DNA of 10,167 bases from assembly GCA_003482405.1 (NCBI GenBank), contig DMZB01000122.1, positions 1-10,167 on the forward strand, written 5' to 3'. How positions within the stretch are numbered: the first letter of the stretch is position 1; the number at the start of each line of letters is the position of its first letter. Both the position numbers and the translations under genes were made by a program. Below the pieces are notes generated by a model. The model saw only the letters and a list, made by a program, of their open reading frames with translations. It was not told where the DNA came from and made no database searches. Positions 1 through 7,553 of the stretch are shown in pieces. Source of the DNA: Lactobacillus sp. (GTDB lineage Bacteria > Bacillota > Bacilli > Lactobacillales > Lactobacillaceae).

Positions 1-181
1 TAATTGAACCACTCACTAAGGTAACTGGCAGCGGCGGTAAATGAAATTGGACCAAGACGATGGTCAAAAATAAAAGACCAAAGTTAATCCCTAGGCTGAC
101 AAACGCAATTGCGCCCTGTTTGCCACCAACACCCCACATCGCTAAAAATAATAAAATTGCTAACACACTAAAGTTCGTCAT
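1..181 (-). CDS. YibF-like membrane protein, N-terminal 60 residues (runs off window)
   Basis: The frame opens with ATG at 181 and stays open to base 1. The peptide begins MTNFSVLAILLFLAMWGVGG and continues with a second hydrophobic stretch (about residues 24-44), so two membrane segments are visible. The start lies inside the end of the upstream YibE/F gene (14-bp overlap). A clear Shine-Dalgarno, AGAAGGTG, sits 7 nt before the ATG, which supports this start and points to translational coupling. In Firmicutes, YibE/F-family genes (Pfam PF07907) often occur as adjacent pairs, YibE then YibF, of integral membrane proteins with no firmly established function. Assignment as the second member rests on position, overlap and hydrophobicity; the diagnostic C-terminal part is outside the window. 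Confidence 0.75.
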   Translation of the reverse strand, partial: MTNFSVLAILLFLAMWGVGGKQGAIAFVSLGINFGLLFLTIVLVQFHLPPLPVTLVSGSI

Positions 182-1286
182 CGGTTGTCACCTTCTTTTT
201 CATCAAACGACTAGCCACAAAGCTGGCCACTGGAATCGCCAAGACAATGCCCAATCCGCTGATCAAACTTTGGATCACGCCCATCGACATATTCATCATG
301 TAGGTATAACCCCAATTATTCCCATTTTTCAAAAATAGCAATGTTAATGGGAACGTATCAGCCACAAAAATAAGAAACAAGACATTAATTAATGGTCCCA
401 TGATCGAGCGGCCCACATTACGTCCGGACATAAACAACTGTGCACGGGTCACATCCGGACGTTCCGTTTGTAACTCAAACAAAGTTGCGACAATGTCAGT
501 TGATTCATCCATCACCGCACCCAGCGAACCAATGAGCGTCTCAGCCAGAAAAAGCGGTCTTGGCAAGGTTGTCACGTACTGTAAGCCTTCATAATGCATC
601 CCCCGCTCATGGGTCACTGCAAAAACAATCAGGCTGATGATAATTGCCAGTGCCGTCCCCGATAGCGTTGCTGTTAGCGTGATGACTGTTTGACGACTCC
701 ACCCTAACACCAGCCACAAGGTTAGTGCGGCAAACAGAACGCTGACAAGACTAAAGATCACAAACACATTGCCATTTTTTAAACTTAGGTCGATGTTAAT
801 CGCCACAAAAAATAAGACCGCATTCAGACCAACCGACAGTAACGCCATCGCTCCGGCTGAACGCATAAAAATAAATAACATGCTCACGACGATCCACGCT
901 AACAAGGCCACCACGGTATCACGTTTGGGACCCTTAATGTTAGGTTGTTGCCCACGTGAAGGCGTAGAAATAAAAACCTGGTTACCAACGTGGTACGGTT
1001 GATCCATGGCTCCGGATTGACTATATGTATTGCTTAATGTGACGTGCTCGCCACGCTGTTTGGTATTGATCAACTTTGCATGGAGCGTTTGCTGAACAGT
1101 ATGATCCTCGTTTTCAAACTCATCTTTTTGTTCAACCTGCCGACTATTTCGAACCGCGACAATTTTTGCGATTGGCCGATGATAAACTGGTGCGTCGAAT
1201 GCCACGCCTAACACGATCAAACCGCCCAGGAGCACCAATGCAAGCGTTAGCCACCAACTTGTCTGATGTTTAAATGAATGTTGCAT
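168..1286 (-). CDS. YibE/F family integral membrane protein
   Basis: The protein has 372 residues. One membrane segment (about 11-31) is followed by a hydrophilic domain of about 90 residues (32-122), then a cluster of membrane segments at about 123-141, 143-166, 172-195, 201-224, 292-319 and 332-357. This order of one helix, one soluble domain predicted outside the membrane and a multi-helix core is typical of the YibE member of the YibE/F family. Motifs I associate with the family are GAVMDESTDI (256-265) and GRNVGRSIMGPLINVLFLIF (288-307). The C-terminus is short, basic then acidic, ending KKKVTTDDEL. The start at 1286 has a good ribosome binding site, AGAGGGAG, 7 nt upstream (1294-1301). 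It overlaps the next gene by 14 bp, so the two are probably co-translated. Transport has been suggested for the family, but the sequence shows no substrate, so the function remains unknown. Confidence 0.85.
   Translation of the reverse strand: MQHSFKHQTSWWLTLALVLLGGLIVLGVAFDAPVYHRPIAKIVAVRNSRQVEQKDEFENEDHTVQQTLHAKLINTKQRGEHVTLSNTYSQSGAMDQPYHVGNQVFISTPSRGQQPNIKGPKRDTVVALLAWIVVSMLFIFMRSAGAMALLSVGLNAVLFFVAINIDLSLKNGNVFVIFSLVSVLFAALTLWLVLGWSRQTVITLTATLSGTALAIIISLIVFAVTHERGMHYEGLQYVTTLPRPLFLAETLIGSLGAVMDESTDIVATLFELQTERPDVTRAQLFMSGRNVGRSIMGPLINVLFLIFVADTFPLTLLFLKNGNNWGYTYMMNMSMGVIQSLISGLGIVLAIPVASFVASRLMKKKVTTDDEL
189..196 (-). promoter_or_regulatory. Ribosome binding site for the YibF-like gene
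   Basis: AGAAGGTG on the minus strand, 7 nt upstream of the ATG at 181, within the last codons of the preceding gene. It fixes the start of a gene that would otherwise be easy to miss because only 60 codons are in the window. Confidence 0.7.
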
Positions 1287-1325
1287 TTTTAAACTCCCTC
1301 TCTAACTGCCTTAAAACCACGACTT

Positions 1326-1355
1326 ATTTTAACACCAGGCCTGATGCGCTGACTA
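1326..1355 (-). promoter_or_regulatory. Possible promoter of the yibEF-like operon
   Basis: Minus-strand -10 candidate TAAAAT (1326-1331) and weak -35 candidate TAGTCA (1350-1355) with an 18-bp spacer. It lies between the permease terminator and the YibE/F start, about 40 bp upstream of the start codon. The position is sensible but the -35 matches only 4 of 6 consensus bases, so this is tentative. Confidence 0.25.
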
Positions 1356-1458
1356 AAACGTAACCAAAACTAAAGTTGCGGCCCAACCCTGAAAAAAAGG
1401 TAACGCTTATCTGGTGATGAGCACCCTTTGTTGACGATGAATTTTCTGTACCCATAAC

Positions 1459-1498
1459 AAAAAACGCTGCCTCAGAGCTTACACACTCATCAGCAACG
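1459..1498 (-). terminator. Rho-independent terminator of the permease operon
   Basis: On the minus strand CGTTGCT pairs with GGCAGCG (7 bp including two G-T pairs), followed inward by a 3-bp internal mismatch and GAG/CTC pairing. The outer arm runs straight into six T residues (1459-1464). It begins about 28 bp after the stop codon of the second permease and separates that operon from the YibE/F genes. Confidence 0.75.
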
Positions 1499-1526
1499 GT
1501 TTCGAATGTTTCGTAATTAAACGTTT

Positions 1527-2873
1527 TTACAGCAAATCAACATTGTCATCATGTTTGTAATAACGTTTGAGCCAATAATAAAGCGGAATTCCTAAACCAA
1601 TGATGACCAATGAAGTCGCTGCCCCAACAAAATCGAAAAAGAGTTCACTGATCACGACGAAGCTGGTCCCAACGATAGCAATGATTGGCACAAACGGGTA
1701 GCCAGGCGTGCTGAAACCAGTCGGCTTGCTGCCACCATGGCGACGACGCAAAATAAAGACGCCCACAAACGCCGCAATGTAAAAGCTATACATTGCAAAG
1801 ATACACAGCTCAGACAGCCGGTCAGTATCCACCGTTAAAATCATCAGGCTCGTAAGCACAAGTAGCACAGTCGTTGCAATCACAGGTGTTTGTGTGTGCC
1901 GATTCAACCGACTAAGGTGTCGGGCAAACGGCAAGTGGCGATTAACGGCCATTGCATAATAAATCCGCGGGAAAGACATCATTTTACCGTTTAACGCCCC
2001 GATAATGGAAATCATGATGCCAATATTAACCAATCGCCCACCGAATGCCCCAAACGCGTTAAGTGCAAAGTACGCCGTGGCATTCTGTCCCAAAGCGTTG
2101 ATTTTATTAGCACTTAAAGACCGGAAAATGCCAAACGTCACACCTAAGTAAAGCACCACAACAATTGAAATCCCTAAAATAATCGCCAGAGGCAACAGCT
2201 TTTCTGGACGTTTGATCTCACCACCAAGATTGGTGACTAAAATCCAGCCGTCATAGGCAAAGATAGTCCCCAACACCGCCACACCAAAATTGCCAACACT
2301 TTGATGAATGCTGACGACCGTTTCGCCAAAACCCTGTTCACGACCGAAGAAAAGTCCAAAAATAACGATGGCCGCAATCGGTAACAACTTACAAATCGTT
2401 GTAACAATGGCAAACGCAGCACCGTATCGGTTCTCTAACATGTTTAGTAGTGCAATGACAATGATCGTGCCGATTGCGATAGGTGCCTTCCAGACCGCGC
2501 CCAACCCGAAAAAGTTTGTCACTAGCAATCCTAAGTATCCAGCAATCGAACCAACGATGGCCGGTGCGTATACAATGACTTGCATCCAACCGGACATGAA
2601 CCCCCAAAATTCACCATAAATGTGGGTCATGTACTGATACAAACCGCCTGTGTGGGGAATTTGTGAGCCAATTTCTGACAGCGTCAATCCATCCGCCAGT
2701 GTGATCAGACCACCAATCAGCCATGCTAATAGGGCGAGGTTTGTGGACCCTGTCATCTGCAACACTGAGGCCTGTTTAAAGAATATTCCAGAACCGATAA
2801 CCGTCCCAATTACAATGGCGAGGGCCGACCACAATCCTAGAGAACGTTTTAATTCAACGTGACTCTCCTGCAT
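1527..2873 (-). CDS. APC-superfamily amino acid permease (SteT/LAT-like), second of tandem pair
   Basis: The protein has 448 residues and is almost entirely hydrophobic, consistent with the 12 membrane helices of the amino acid-polyamine-organocation superfamily. The first helix carries the unwound substrate-site motif GTVIGSGIF (23-31). PHTGGLYQYM follows in the helix 2-3 region, and FAYDGWILVTNLGGEIK matches the helix 6 region. The pattern and length resemble Bacillus subtilis SteT, a serine/threonine exchanger of the LAT group, but the substrate cannot be read from sequence. The start is supported by alignment with its neighbour (VELKRSLGLWSAL against VELNRSLGIWSAL) and by a modest ribosome binding site, AGTGAG, 8 nt upstream that overlaps the upstream stop codon. 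Only 9 bp separate it from the upstream permease, so they form one operon, followed by a terminator. An uptake or exchange role at the cytoplasmic membrane is inferred. Confidence 0.88.
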   Translation of the reverse strand: MQESHVELKRSLGLWSALAIVIGTVIGSGIFFKQASVLQMTGSTNLALLAWLIGGLITLADGLTLSEIGSQIPHTGGLYQYMTHIYGEFWGFMSGWMQVIVYAPAIVGSIAGYLGLLVTNFFGLGAVWKAPIAIGTIIVIALLNMLENRYGAAFAIVTTICKLLPIAAIVIFGLFFGREQGFGETVVSIHQSVGNFGVAVLGTIFAYDGWILVTNLGGEIKRPEKLLPLAIILGISIVVVLYLGVTFGIFRSLSANKINALGQNATAYFALNAFGAFGGRLVNIGIMISIIGALNGKMMSFPRIYYAMAVNRHLPFARHLSRLNRHTQTPVIATTVLLVLTSLMILTVDTDRLSELCIFAMYSFYIAAFVGVFILRRRHGGSKPTGFSTPGYPFVPIIAIVGTSFVVISELFFDFVGAATSLVIIGLGIPLYYWLKRYYKHDDNVDLL

Positions 2874-2882
2874 GCTTTAAAC

Positions 2883-4238
2883 TCACTTTCCAACATCGTC
2901 TTGTTTGATAAAATCTTCTGCATGATTATGTTTGCGTTCATAATAGTAAACGGGAATTCCAATCACGACCATTCCGAGTGAAAATAACACTCCTGTGAAG
3001 TCTGAAAAAACCTCACTGATCAGTACAAATAATGACCCGCCAATCGCGACAATTGGCGTTAGTGGAAACAGTGGCATTGAAAAAGGCCGTTTGGCACCCT
3101 GATGTCGCAATTTAAACGACCCAATAAAGGCCATTACATAAAAACAATAAACCGTAAAAATACATAGTTCGGACAATCGATCGGCGTTTGCAAATAGCAC
3201 CATTAACGCCGCGATTATCAAAGTGGTCATAGTCGAAAAAATGGGTGTCCGCGTCTTGGGATTTAAGTACCCGAGCACACGGCTAAACGGTAATTCGCGA
3301 TCCCGCGCCATCGCGTACATAATCCGTGGAAATGTCATGATTTTACCGTTAATACAACCAATAATCGAAATGATCACACCAATACTTAATAGCTTACCAC
3401 CAATTGCGCCAAAGTCCTTTGTTGCTAAAAAAGGAATTGCTGCGGTACCTAGTCGATGAATCGTCGTTACAGGCAAACTCGCGAAGACACCATACGCCAC
3501 GAGTAAATAAATGACCATAACAATACTAATACCACCGATGATGGCTCGTGGCAGCAGCTTTTGTGGCTCCTTGATTTCATCACCAAGGTTAGCCACCAAA
3601 ATCCAGCCGTCAAACGCAAATAACGTGGCCAAAATCGCGACACCAAAATTACTACCGTGTTGTGTTGCTGTCGAAACACTGTTTCCAAGCGCGTTACCGT
3701 CGCCGAAAAAGAGTCCAAAAATAATAATTGCGGTAATTGGCAGTAGTTTGCAAATTGTTGTAATAATTGCAAACATCGCACCGTATCGATTTGAAAAAAG
3801 GTTTAATGTGCCAACTGCCACTAATGTCCCTAATGAAACTGCTAGCCCCCAGCCGCTAGACAAATGAAAAAAGTCCGTCATCAAGATGCCTAAGTACGCG
3901 GCCAGTGCCGCAATTATGGCTGGTCCGTAAATAATGATCTGCATCCAGCCGGATAAAAATCCCCAAAGCCGGCCATACATATGCTCCATATAAACGTACA
4001 AACCGCCCGTGTGCGGCATCTGAGACGCAATTTCCGCAATCGTTAAACCAGCAGTCAACGTTAGAACTCCTCCAGCCAACCACGCCAGCAACGCGCCTGT
4101 GGTTGAGCCTGCATCGTCCAGTACCGCTGCCTGACGGACAAAGACTCCAGCACCGATGATCGTCCCGATCACTAATGACAGTGCCGACCAGATGCCCAAC
4201 GAGCGATTCAATTCAACCACAGGTGTTTTTTGTTTCAT
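2883..4238 (-). CDS. APC-superfamily amino acid permease (SteT/LAT-like), first of tandem pair
   Basis: The protein has 451 residues and is collinear with the following permease over its whole length; by eye roughly half or more of the residues are identical, so the pair probably arose by an old tandem duplication. The substrate-site motif in helix 1 is GTIIGAGVF (25-33), with Ala where the paralogue has Ser. Other shared blocks are PHTGGLYVYM, FAFDGWILVANLGDEIK, IISIIGCINGKIMTFPRI and DRLSELCIF. The C-terminal tail is charged (KHNHAEDFIKQDDVGK). The family moves amino acids across the cytoplasmic membrane, often by exchange; the substrate is unknown. The ATG at 4238 has a mediocre AGAAAG ribosome binding site about 11 nt upstream, but the N-terminus fits the family well. 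It is first in the two-gene operon. Confidence 0.88.
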   Translation of the reverse strand: MKQKTPVVELNRSLGIWSALSLVIGTIIGAGVFVRQAAVLDDAGSTTGALLAWLAGGVLTLTAGLTIAEIASQMPHTGGLYVYMEHMYGRLWGFLSGWMQIIIYGPAIIAALAAYLGILMTDFFHLSSGWGLAVSLGTLVAVGTLNLFSNRYGAMFAIITTICKLLPITAIIIFGLFFGDGNALGNSVSTATQHGSNFGVAILATLFAFDGWILVANLGDEIKEPQKLLPRAIIGGISIVMVIYLLVAYGVFASLPVTTIHRLGTAAIPFLATKDFGAIGGKLLSIGVIISIIGCINGKIMTFPRIMYAMARDRELPFSRVLGYLNPKTRTPIFSTMTTLIIAALMVLFANADRLSELCIFTVYCFYVMAFIGSFKLRHQGAKRPFSMPLFPLTPIVAIGGSLFVLISEVFSDFTGVLFSLGMVVIGIPVYYYERKHNHAEDFIKQDDVGK

Positions 4239-4288
4239 AACGTCACATTCTTTCTACCGGGTTCAAATAGCTTGAGTAAGTTTGTGTT

Positions 4289-4318
4289 AGTTTACCAAAT
4301 TTTAATCTTCTAGGCCAA
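4289..4318 (-). promoter_or_regulatory. Possible promoter of the permease operon
   Basis: Minus-strand TGGTAAACT gives an extended -10 (hexamer 4289-4294), with a -35 candidate TTGGCC (4313-4318) 18 bp upstream. It would give a leader of about 45 nt before the first permease. The matches are 4 of 6 in each hexamer. It lies downstream of the strong hairpin at 4394-4442, which would insulate it from uvrBA transcription. Confidence 0.3.
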
Positions 4319-4393
4319 CCTCAACGTCTTACTTTTTCAAAATCGTTAATTTTTTAAGTAATCTCCGTTAACCGAATCACTTCTAACGAAAGC

Positions 4394-4442
4394 AAAAAAG
4401 TGATCAACAATTCGCTTACTCAGCAAAATTATTGATCACTTT
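4394..4442 (-). terminator. Strong Rho-independent terminator, probably of uvrBA
   Basis: Perfect 11-bp inverted repeat (4397-4407 with 4432-4442, core GTGATCAA/TTGATCAC). On the minus strand the stem continues inward through a T-G pair, AATT/AATT and TTGCT/AGCGA with one bulged T, leaving a 5-nt loop GAGTA. The 3' arm runs into a T tract (4394-4399). The internal T-G pairs form only in minus-strand RNA, which agrees with the T tract on that strand. It lies about 230 bp after the uvrA stop and before the permease promoter candidate. Termination of uvrBA is the simplest role; an attenuator in a longer permease leader is the alternative. Confidence 0.75.
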
Positions 4443-4672
4443 CAAAAATATTTTAAAAAACAGAACACAACATGGTTTGGCTTTTTTAGATCGCATAAAT
4501 ACGGGGTTTGTCAGAAAGTTTTCTCGTGAACGCCGTATTTATGATGAGCAAAGTTCAGTGTTGTGGACCGTTTTCGACACCTTTCACCCACATGCACTTT
4601 TACGATTAAAAAAATGTTTGATGGCGTTTTACTAAGGTTTACGCTAAAGAGTTGCGCTCCAGTCCTGTGTAC
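4443..4672. other. Non-coding stretch between uvrA and its terminator
   Basis: These 230 bp follow the uvrA stop codon and precede the terminator. No convincing gene is present. A plus-strand frame from a TTG at 4432 to 4635 exists but has no ribosome binding site and starts inside the terminator stem. The stretch holds the 50-nt palindrome described separately (4494-4543) and, on the plus strand, a short possible stem GTGTTG/CGACAC near 4557-4580. It may be 3' untranslated RNA of uvrA, a decayed element or a dispersed repeat. Confidence 0.4.
4494..4543 (+). repeat. 50-nt imperfect palindrome, candidate structured RNA
   Basis: The outer arms CATAAATACGG (4494-4504) and CCGTATTTATG (4533-4543) are perfectly complementary. 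Inside one mismatch (G4505 with G4532), GTTTGT (4506-4511) pairs with GTGAAC (4526-4531) using three G-U pairs, then one C-C mismatch, then AGAAA (4513-4517) with TTTCT (4520-4524). The G-U pairs would be A-C mismatches in minus-strand RNA, so the full hairpin is better as a plus-strand transcript, opposite to every gene here. No terminator T tract follows. The function is unknown. Confidence 0.5.
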
Positions 4673-7534
4673 CTATTTTGCCTCATCTGCGATGGTCCGC
4701 GCGGTATCACGCACCAAAACAGGCTTCAGGTATTGACCAGTATAACTATTTTTAACTTCTGCTAATTCTTCCGGCGTCCCTGTTGCAATCACAGTACCAC
4801 CGCCGGCACCACCTTCTGGGCCTAAGTCAATCAAGTGATCAGCCGTTTTAATGACATCAAGATTGTGTTCAATGATCAGCACCGTGTTGCCGTGATCAAC
4901 CAACCGCTGTAAAACAACCAGTAGCCGTTTAATATCATCAGAATGCAGCCCAGTTGTTGGTTCATCCAAGATGTAGAAGTTACGTCCATTAGCCTTTTTG
5001 TGTAACTCAGAGGCCAGTTTCATCCGCTGTGCTTCCCCACCGGAAAGTGTCGTTGCCGATTGGCCCATGTGAACGTAGCCCAAGCCAACATCAACGATTG
5101 TCTGCAACTTCCGCGTGATCTTTGGAATCGCCGCAAAGAAGTCCAGCGCTTCAGAAACCGTCATGTTCAAAACATCAGCGATGTTCTTGCCTTTGTAAGT
5201 CACTTCAAGTGTTTCTGAATTATAACGTGAACCATGACATACTTCACAAGGCACATAAACATCAGGCAAAAAGTTCATTTCAATCTTCAAAATACCGTCA
5301 CCATGACAAGCCTCACACCGTCCACCCTTAGTGTTAAACGAGAAGCGGCCCTTCTGATAACCCCGCAACTTTGCTTCATTAGTTTGCGCAAACAAGTCAC
5401 GGATATCGTCAAAGACACCCGTATACGTGGCTGGATTAGACCGTGGCGTTCGCCCGATTGGTGATTGATCAATGTCGACAATTTTTTCAATGTTGTTCAC
5501 ACCAGCAATACTCTTGTATTTGCCTGGTTTAGCAGAATTACGGTTCAGCTTTTGTGCTAAGACTTTTTCCAGAATACTGTTGACCAACGTCGATTTCCCA
5601 GAACCTGAAACTCCAGTCACGACAGTTAATTCTCCTAGAGGAAAACGAACATCAACATTTTGGAGATTGTTTTCGGCGGCGCCCTTCAAGACAATGGCCT
5701 TGCCATTACCGGAACGACGTTTAAGTGGCACAGGAATATAGTCCTTACCCGCCAAGTACTTACCAGTTAAGGACTTCGTGCTGCGTTCAACCTGTTTAGG
5801 CGTCCCAGCAGCCATCACATGACCACCATTTTCACCAGCGCCAGGGCCAATATCAATCAAATAATCGGCTGCCCGCATCGTGTCTTCATCGTGTTCAACC
5901 ACAATCAGTGTGTTCCCTAAATCACGCATCTTCTTTAGCGAACTAATCAAACGGTCATTATCACGTTGATGCAACCCAATAGACGGTTCATCCAAAATAT
6001 AGAGCACCCCAGATAGATTTGAACCAATCTGAGTTGCCAAACGAATTCGTTGTGCTTCCCCACCGGACAGCGTGCGCGCGGACCGACTCAATGTTAAATA
6101 ATCCAGGCCAACGTTTTCTAAGAAGGTCAGCCGATCACGGATTTCTTTAACGATTGGTTCAGCAATGACCTTGTTCTGTTCACTCAGCGTCAACGCTTGG
6201 AAAAATGGTAATTCGTCACCAATTGCCATTTCGGAAACTTCACCAATATGCTTGCCGTTGATCTTAACAGATAACGCTTGGCGGTTTAAACGATATCCGT
6301 GACACGTTTGACAAGTTAGCTCAGTCATGTACTGACGCATTTGGTCACGCGTGAAGTCGGAGTTGGTTTCTTTATACCGCCGTGACACATTGTTCACGAC
6401 ACCTTCAAAGTCAGCATCAACATCACGAACCCCGCCAAAGTCATTTTCATAGTGAAAATGAAACTTTTTGGTTGAACCGTACAACACCGTGTCACGCTGC
6501 TTTTTACTCAACTTGTTAAACGGCGTATCCATATCAATCTTGTTTTGTTCAGCAAACTGTTCAAGCATGCTTGGATAATACATTGAACTGATTGGATTCC
6601 ATGGTTCCAACGCACCTTCTCGAAGTGTTTTGCTACGGTCTGGTACAACCAAGTCTTCATCGACCTCAAGTTTGACACCCAAGCCCTCACAGTCGGGGCA
6701 GGCACCTAAAGGCGCGTTAAACGAAAATAGCCGTGGTTCAAGTTCACCAACAGTAAACCCACAAACCGGACATGAGTAATGTTCAGAAAATTGCATTGGT
6801 TCGCCATCAATAATATCGGCAGTTGCATACCCATCACTAAGTCGTAGAGCCGCTTCAAACGAATCAAACAACCGACTGCGACTGTCACTATCTGGTCGCA
6901 CAATAACACGGTCAATCACAATGTTAATACTGTGATACTTGTTTTTGTCTAATTCTGGCACGTCATCCAAGTCGTAAGTTTCGCCGTCTACTTGAACTCT
7001 GACAAAACCTTCACGCTTGATTTTTGCAAAGATCTTAGCATGTTGGCCTTTTTTACGACGTACGATTGGTGACAAAATTTGTAACCGTGTCCGTTCCGGT
7101 AATGCCAACACTTGATTTACCATCTGCTCAACAGATTGACTGGTGATAACAGTACCATCGTTGGGACAGATGGGTGTGCCTACACGAGCCCATAAAAGTC
7201 GCAAATAGTCATTAATTTCAGTGACCGTCCCAACTGTCGAACGCGGGTTTTTACTCGTCGTTTTTTGATCAATGGAAATCGCAGGACTGAGCCCGTCAAT
7301 TGAATCCACATCCGGCTTATCCATTTGTCCCAAAAACTGTCGTGCATACGCAGAAAGACTTTCCACATAGCGGCGTTGGCCTTCTGCATACAGTGTGTCA
7401 AACGCCAGCGAACTTTTACCGGAGCCAGATAGTCCCGTAATGACCACCAGCTTGTCACGTGGAATGGTGACATCAATGTTCTTTAAGTTATGGGCACGTG
7501 CCCCATGAATTACAATTTTGTCGTTATTTGCCAT
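4673..7534 (-). CDS. uvrA: Excinuclease ABC subunit A, UvrA
   Basis: The protein has 953 residues, a normal length. UvrA is the ATP-driven DNA-damage sensor of nucleotide excision repair; as a dimer it scans DNA with UvrB and loads UvrB at lesions. Two ABC ATPase modules are visible. The first has Walker A GLSGSGKS (34-41), signature [12 protein letters not shown] (about 488) and Walker [10 protein letters not shown] (about 512-520). The second has Walker [10 protein letters not shown] (about 643), signature [12 protein letters not shown] (about 829) and Walker [10 protein letters not shown] (about 854-862). Zinc-binding cysteines are intact: C255/C258/C279/C282 in the first module, C408/C411 in the middle, and C740/C743/C763/C766 in the DNA-binding finger near the second Walker A. 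The ATG at 7534 is 19 bp after the uvrB stop, and its ribosome binding site AAAGGGTGG (7547-7555) overlaps that stop, so it is co-transcribed and probably coupled with uvrB. No damage to the reading frame is seen. Confidence 0.98.
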   Translation of the reverse strand: MANNDKIVIHGARAHNLKNIDVTIPRDKLVVITGLSGSGKSSLAFDTLYAEGQRRYVESLSAYARQFLGQMDKPDVDSIDGLSPAISIDQKTTSKNPRSTVGTVTEINDYLRLLWARVGTPICPNDGTVITSQSVEQMVNQVLALPERTRLQILSPIVRRKKGQHAKIFAKIKREGFVRVQVDGETYDLDDVPELDKNKYHSINIVIDRVIVRPDSDSRSRLFDSFEAALRLSDGYATADIIDGEPMQFSEHYSCPVCGFTVGELEPRLFSFNAPLGACPDCEGLGVKLEVDEDLVVPDRSKTLREGALEPWNPISSMYYPSMLEQFAEQNKIDMDTPFNKLSKKQRDTVLYGSTKKFHFHYENDFGGVRDVDADFEGVVNNVSRRYKETNSDFTRDQMRQYMTELTCQTCHGYRLNRQALSVKINGKHIGEVSEMAIGDELPFFQALTLSEQNKVIAEPIVKEIRDRLTFLENVGLDYLTLSRSARTLSGGEAQRIRLATQIGSNLSGVLYILDEPSIGLHQRDNDRLISSLKKMRDLGNTLIVVEHDEDTMRAADYLIDIGPGAGENGGHVMAAGTPKQVERSTKSLTGKYLAGKDYIPVPLKRRSGNGKAIVLKGAAENNLQNVDVRFPLGELTVVTGVSGSGKSTLVNSILEKVLAQKLNRNSAKPGKYKSIAGVNNIEKIVDIDQSPIGRTPRSNPATYTGVFDDIRDLFAQTNEAKLRGYQKGRFSFNTKGGRCEACHGDGILKIEMNFLPDVYVPCEVCHGSRYNSETLEVTYKGKNIADVLNMTVSEALDFFAAIPKITRKLQTIVDVGLGYVHMGQSATTLSGGEAQRMKLASELHKKANGRNFYILDEPTTGLHSDDIKRLLVVLQRLVDHGNTVLIIEHNLDVIKTADHLIDLGPEGGAGGGTVIATGTPEELAEVKNSYTGQYLKPVLVRDTARTIADEAK

Positions 7535-7553
7535 TGGTTACTTTTGCCACCCT

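Noticed and set aside
1503..1513. CGAATGTTTCG, resembling a LexA box
   Set aside because: It is a short palindrome with a 3-base centre; a Gram-positive SOS box needs CGAAC-N4-GTTCG spacing, and it lies after a permease gene rather than in a promoter.
2308..2619. Plus-strand open frames antisense to the permeases, uvrA and uvrB
   Set aside because: They lie wholly within strongly supported minus-strand genes, lack ribosome binding sites and show no domain; they reflect codon composition of the real genes.
4432..4635. Plus-strand 67-codon frame between uvrA and the permease
   Set aside because: It starts at a TTG inside the terminator stem, has no ribosome binding site, and its codons include a palindrome arm that explains the sequence better. 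I recognise no domain.
4608..4650. Possible terminator immediately after uvrA with a minus-strand T7 tract
   Set aside because: The only preceding stem is GCGT/ACGC with a 13-nt loop, and 9 nt separate it from the T tract, too weak for an intrinsic terminator.
4239..4660. T-box or other amino acid riboswitch before the permeases
   Set aside because: I looked for the T-box core (GGTGG-type) and antiterminator pairing on the minus strand and found neither; the single strong hairpin is explained by termination.
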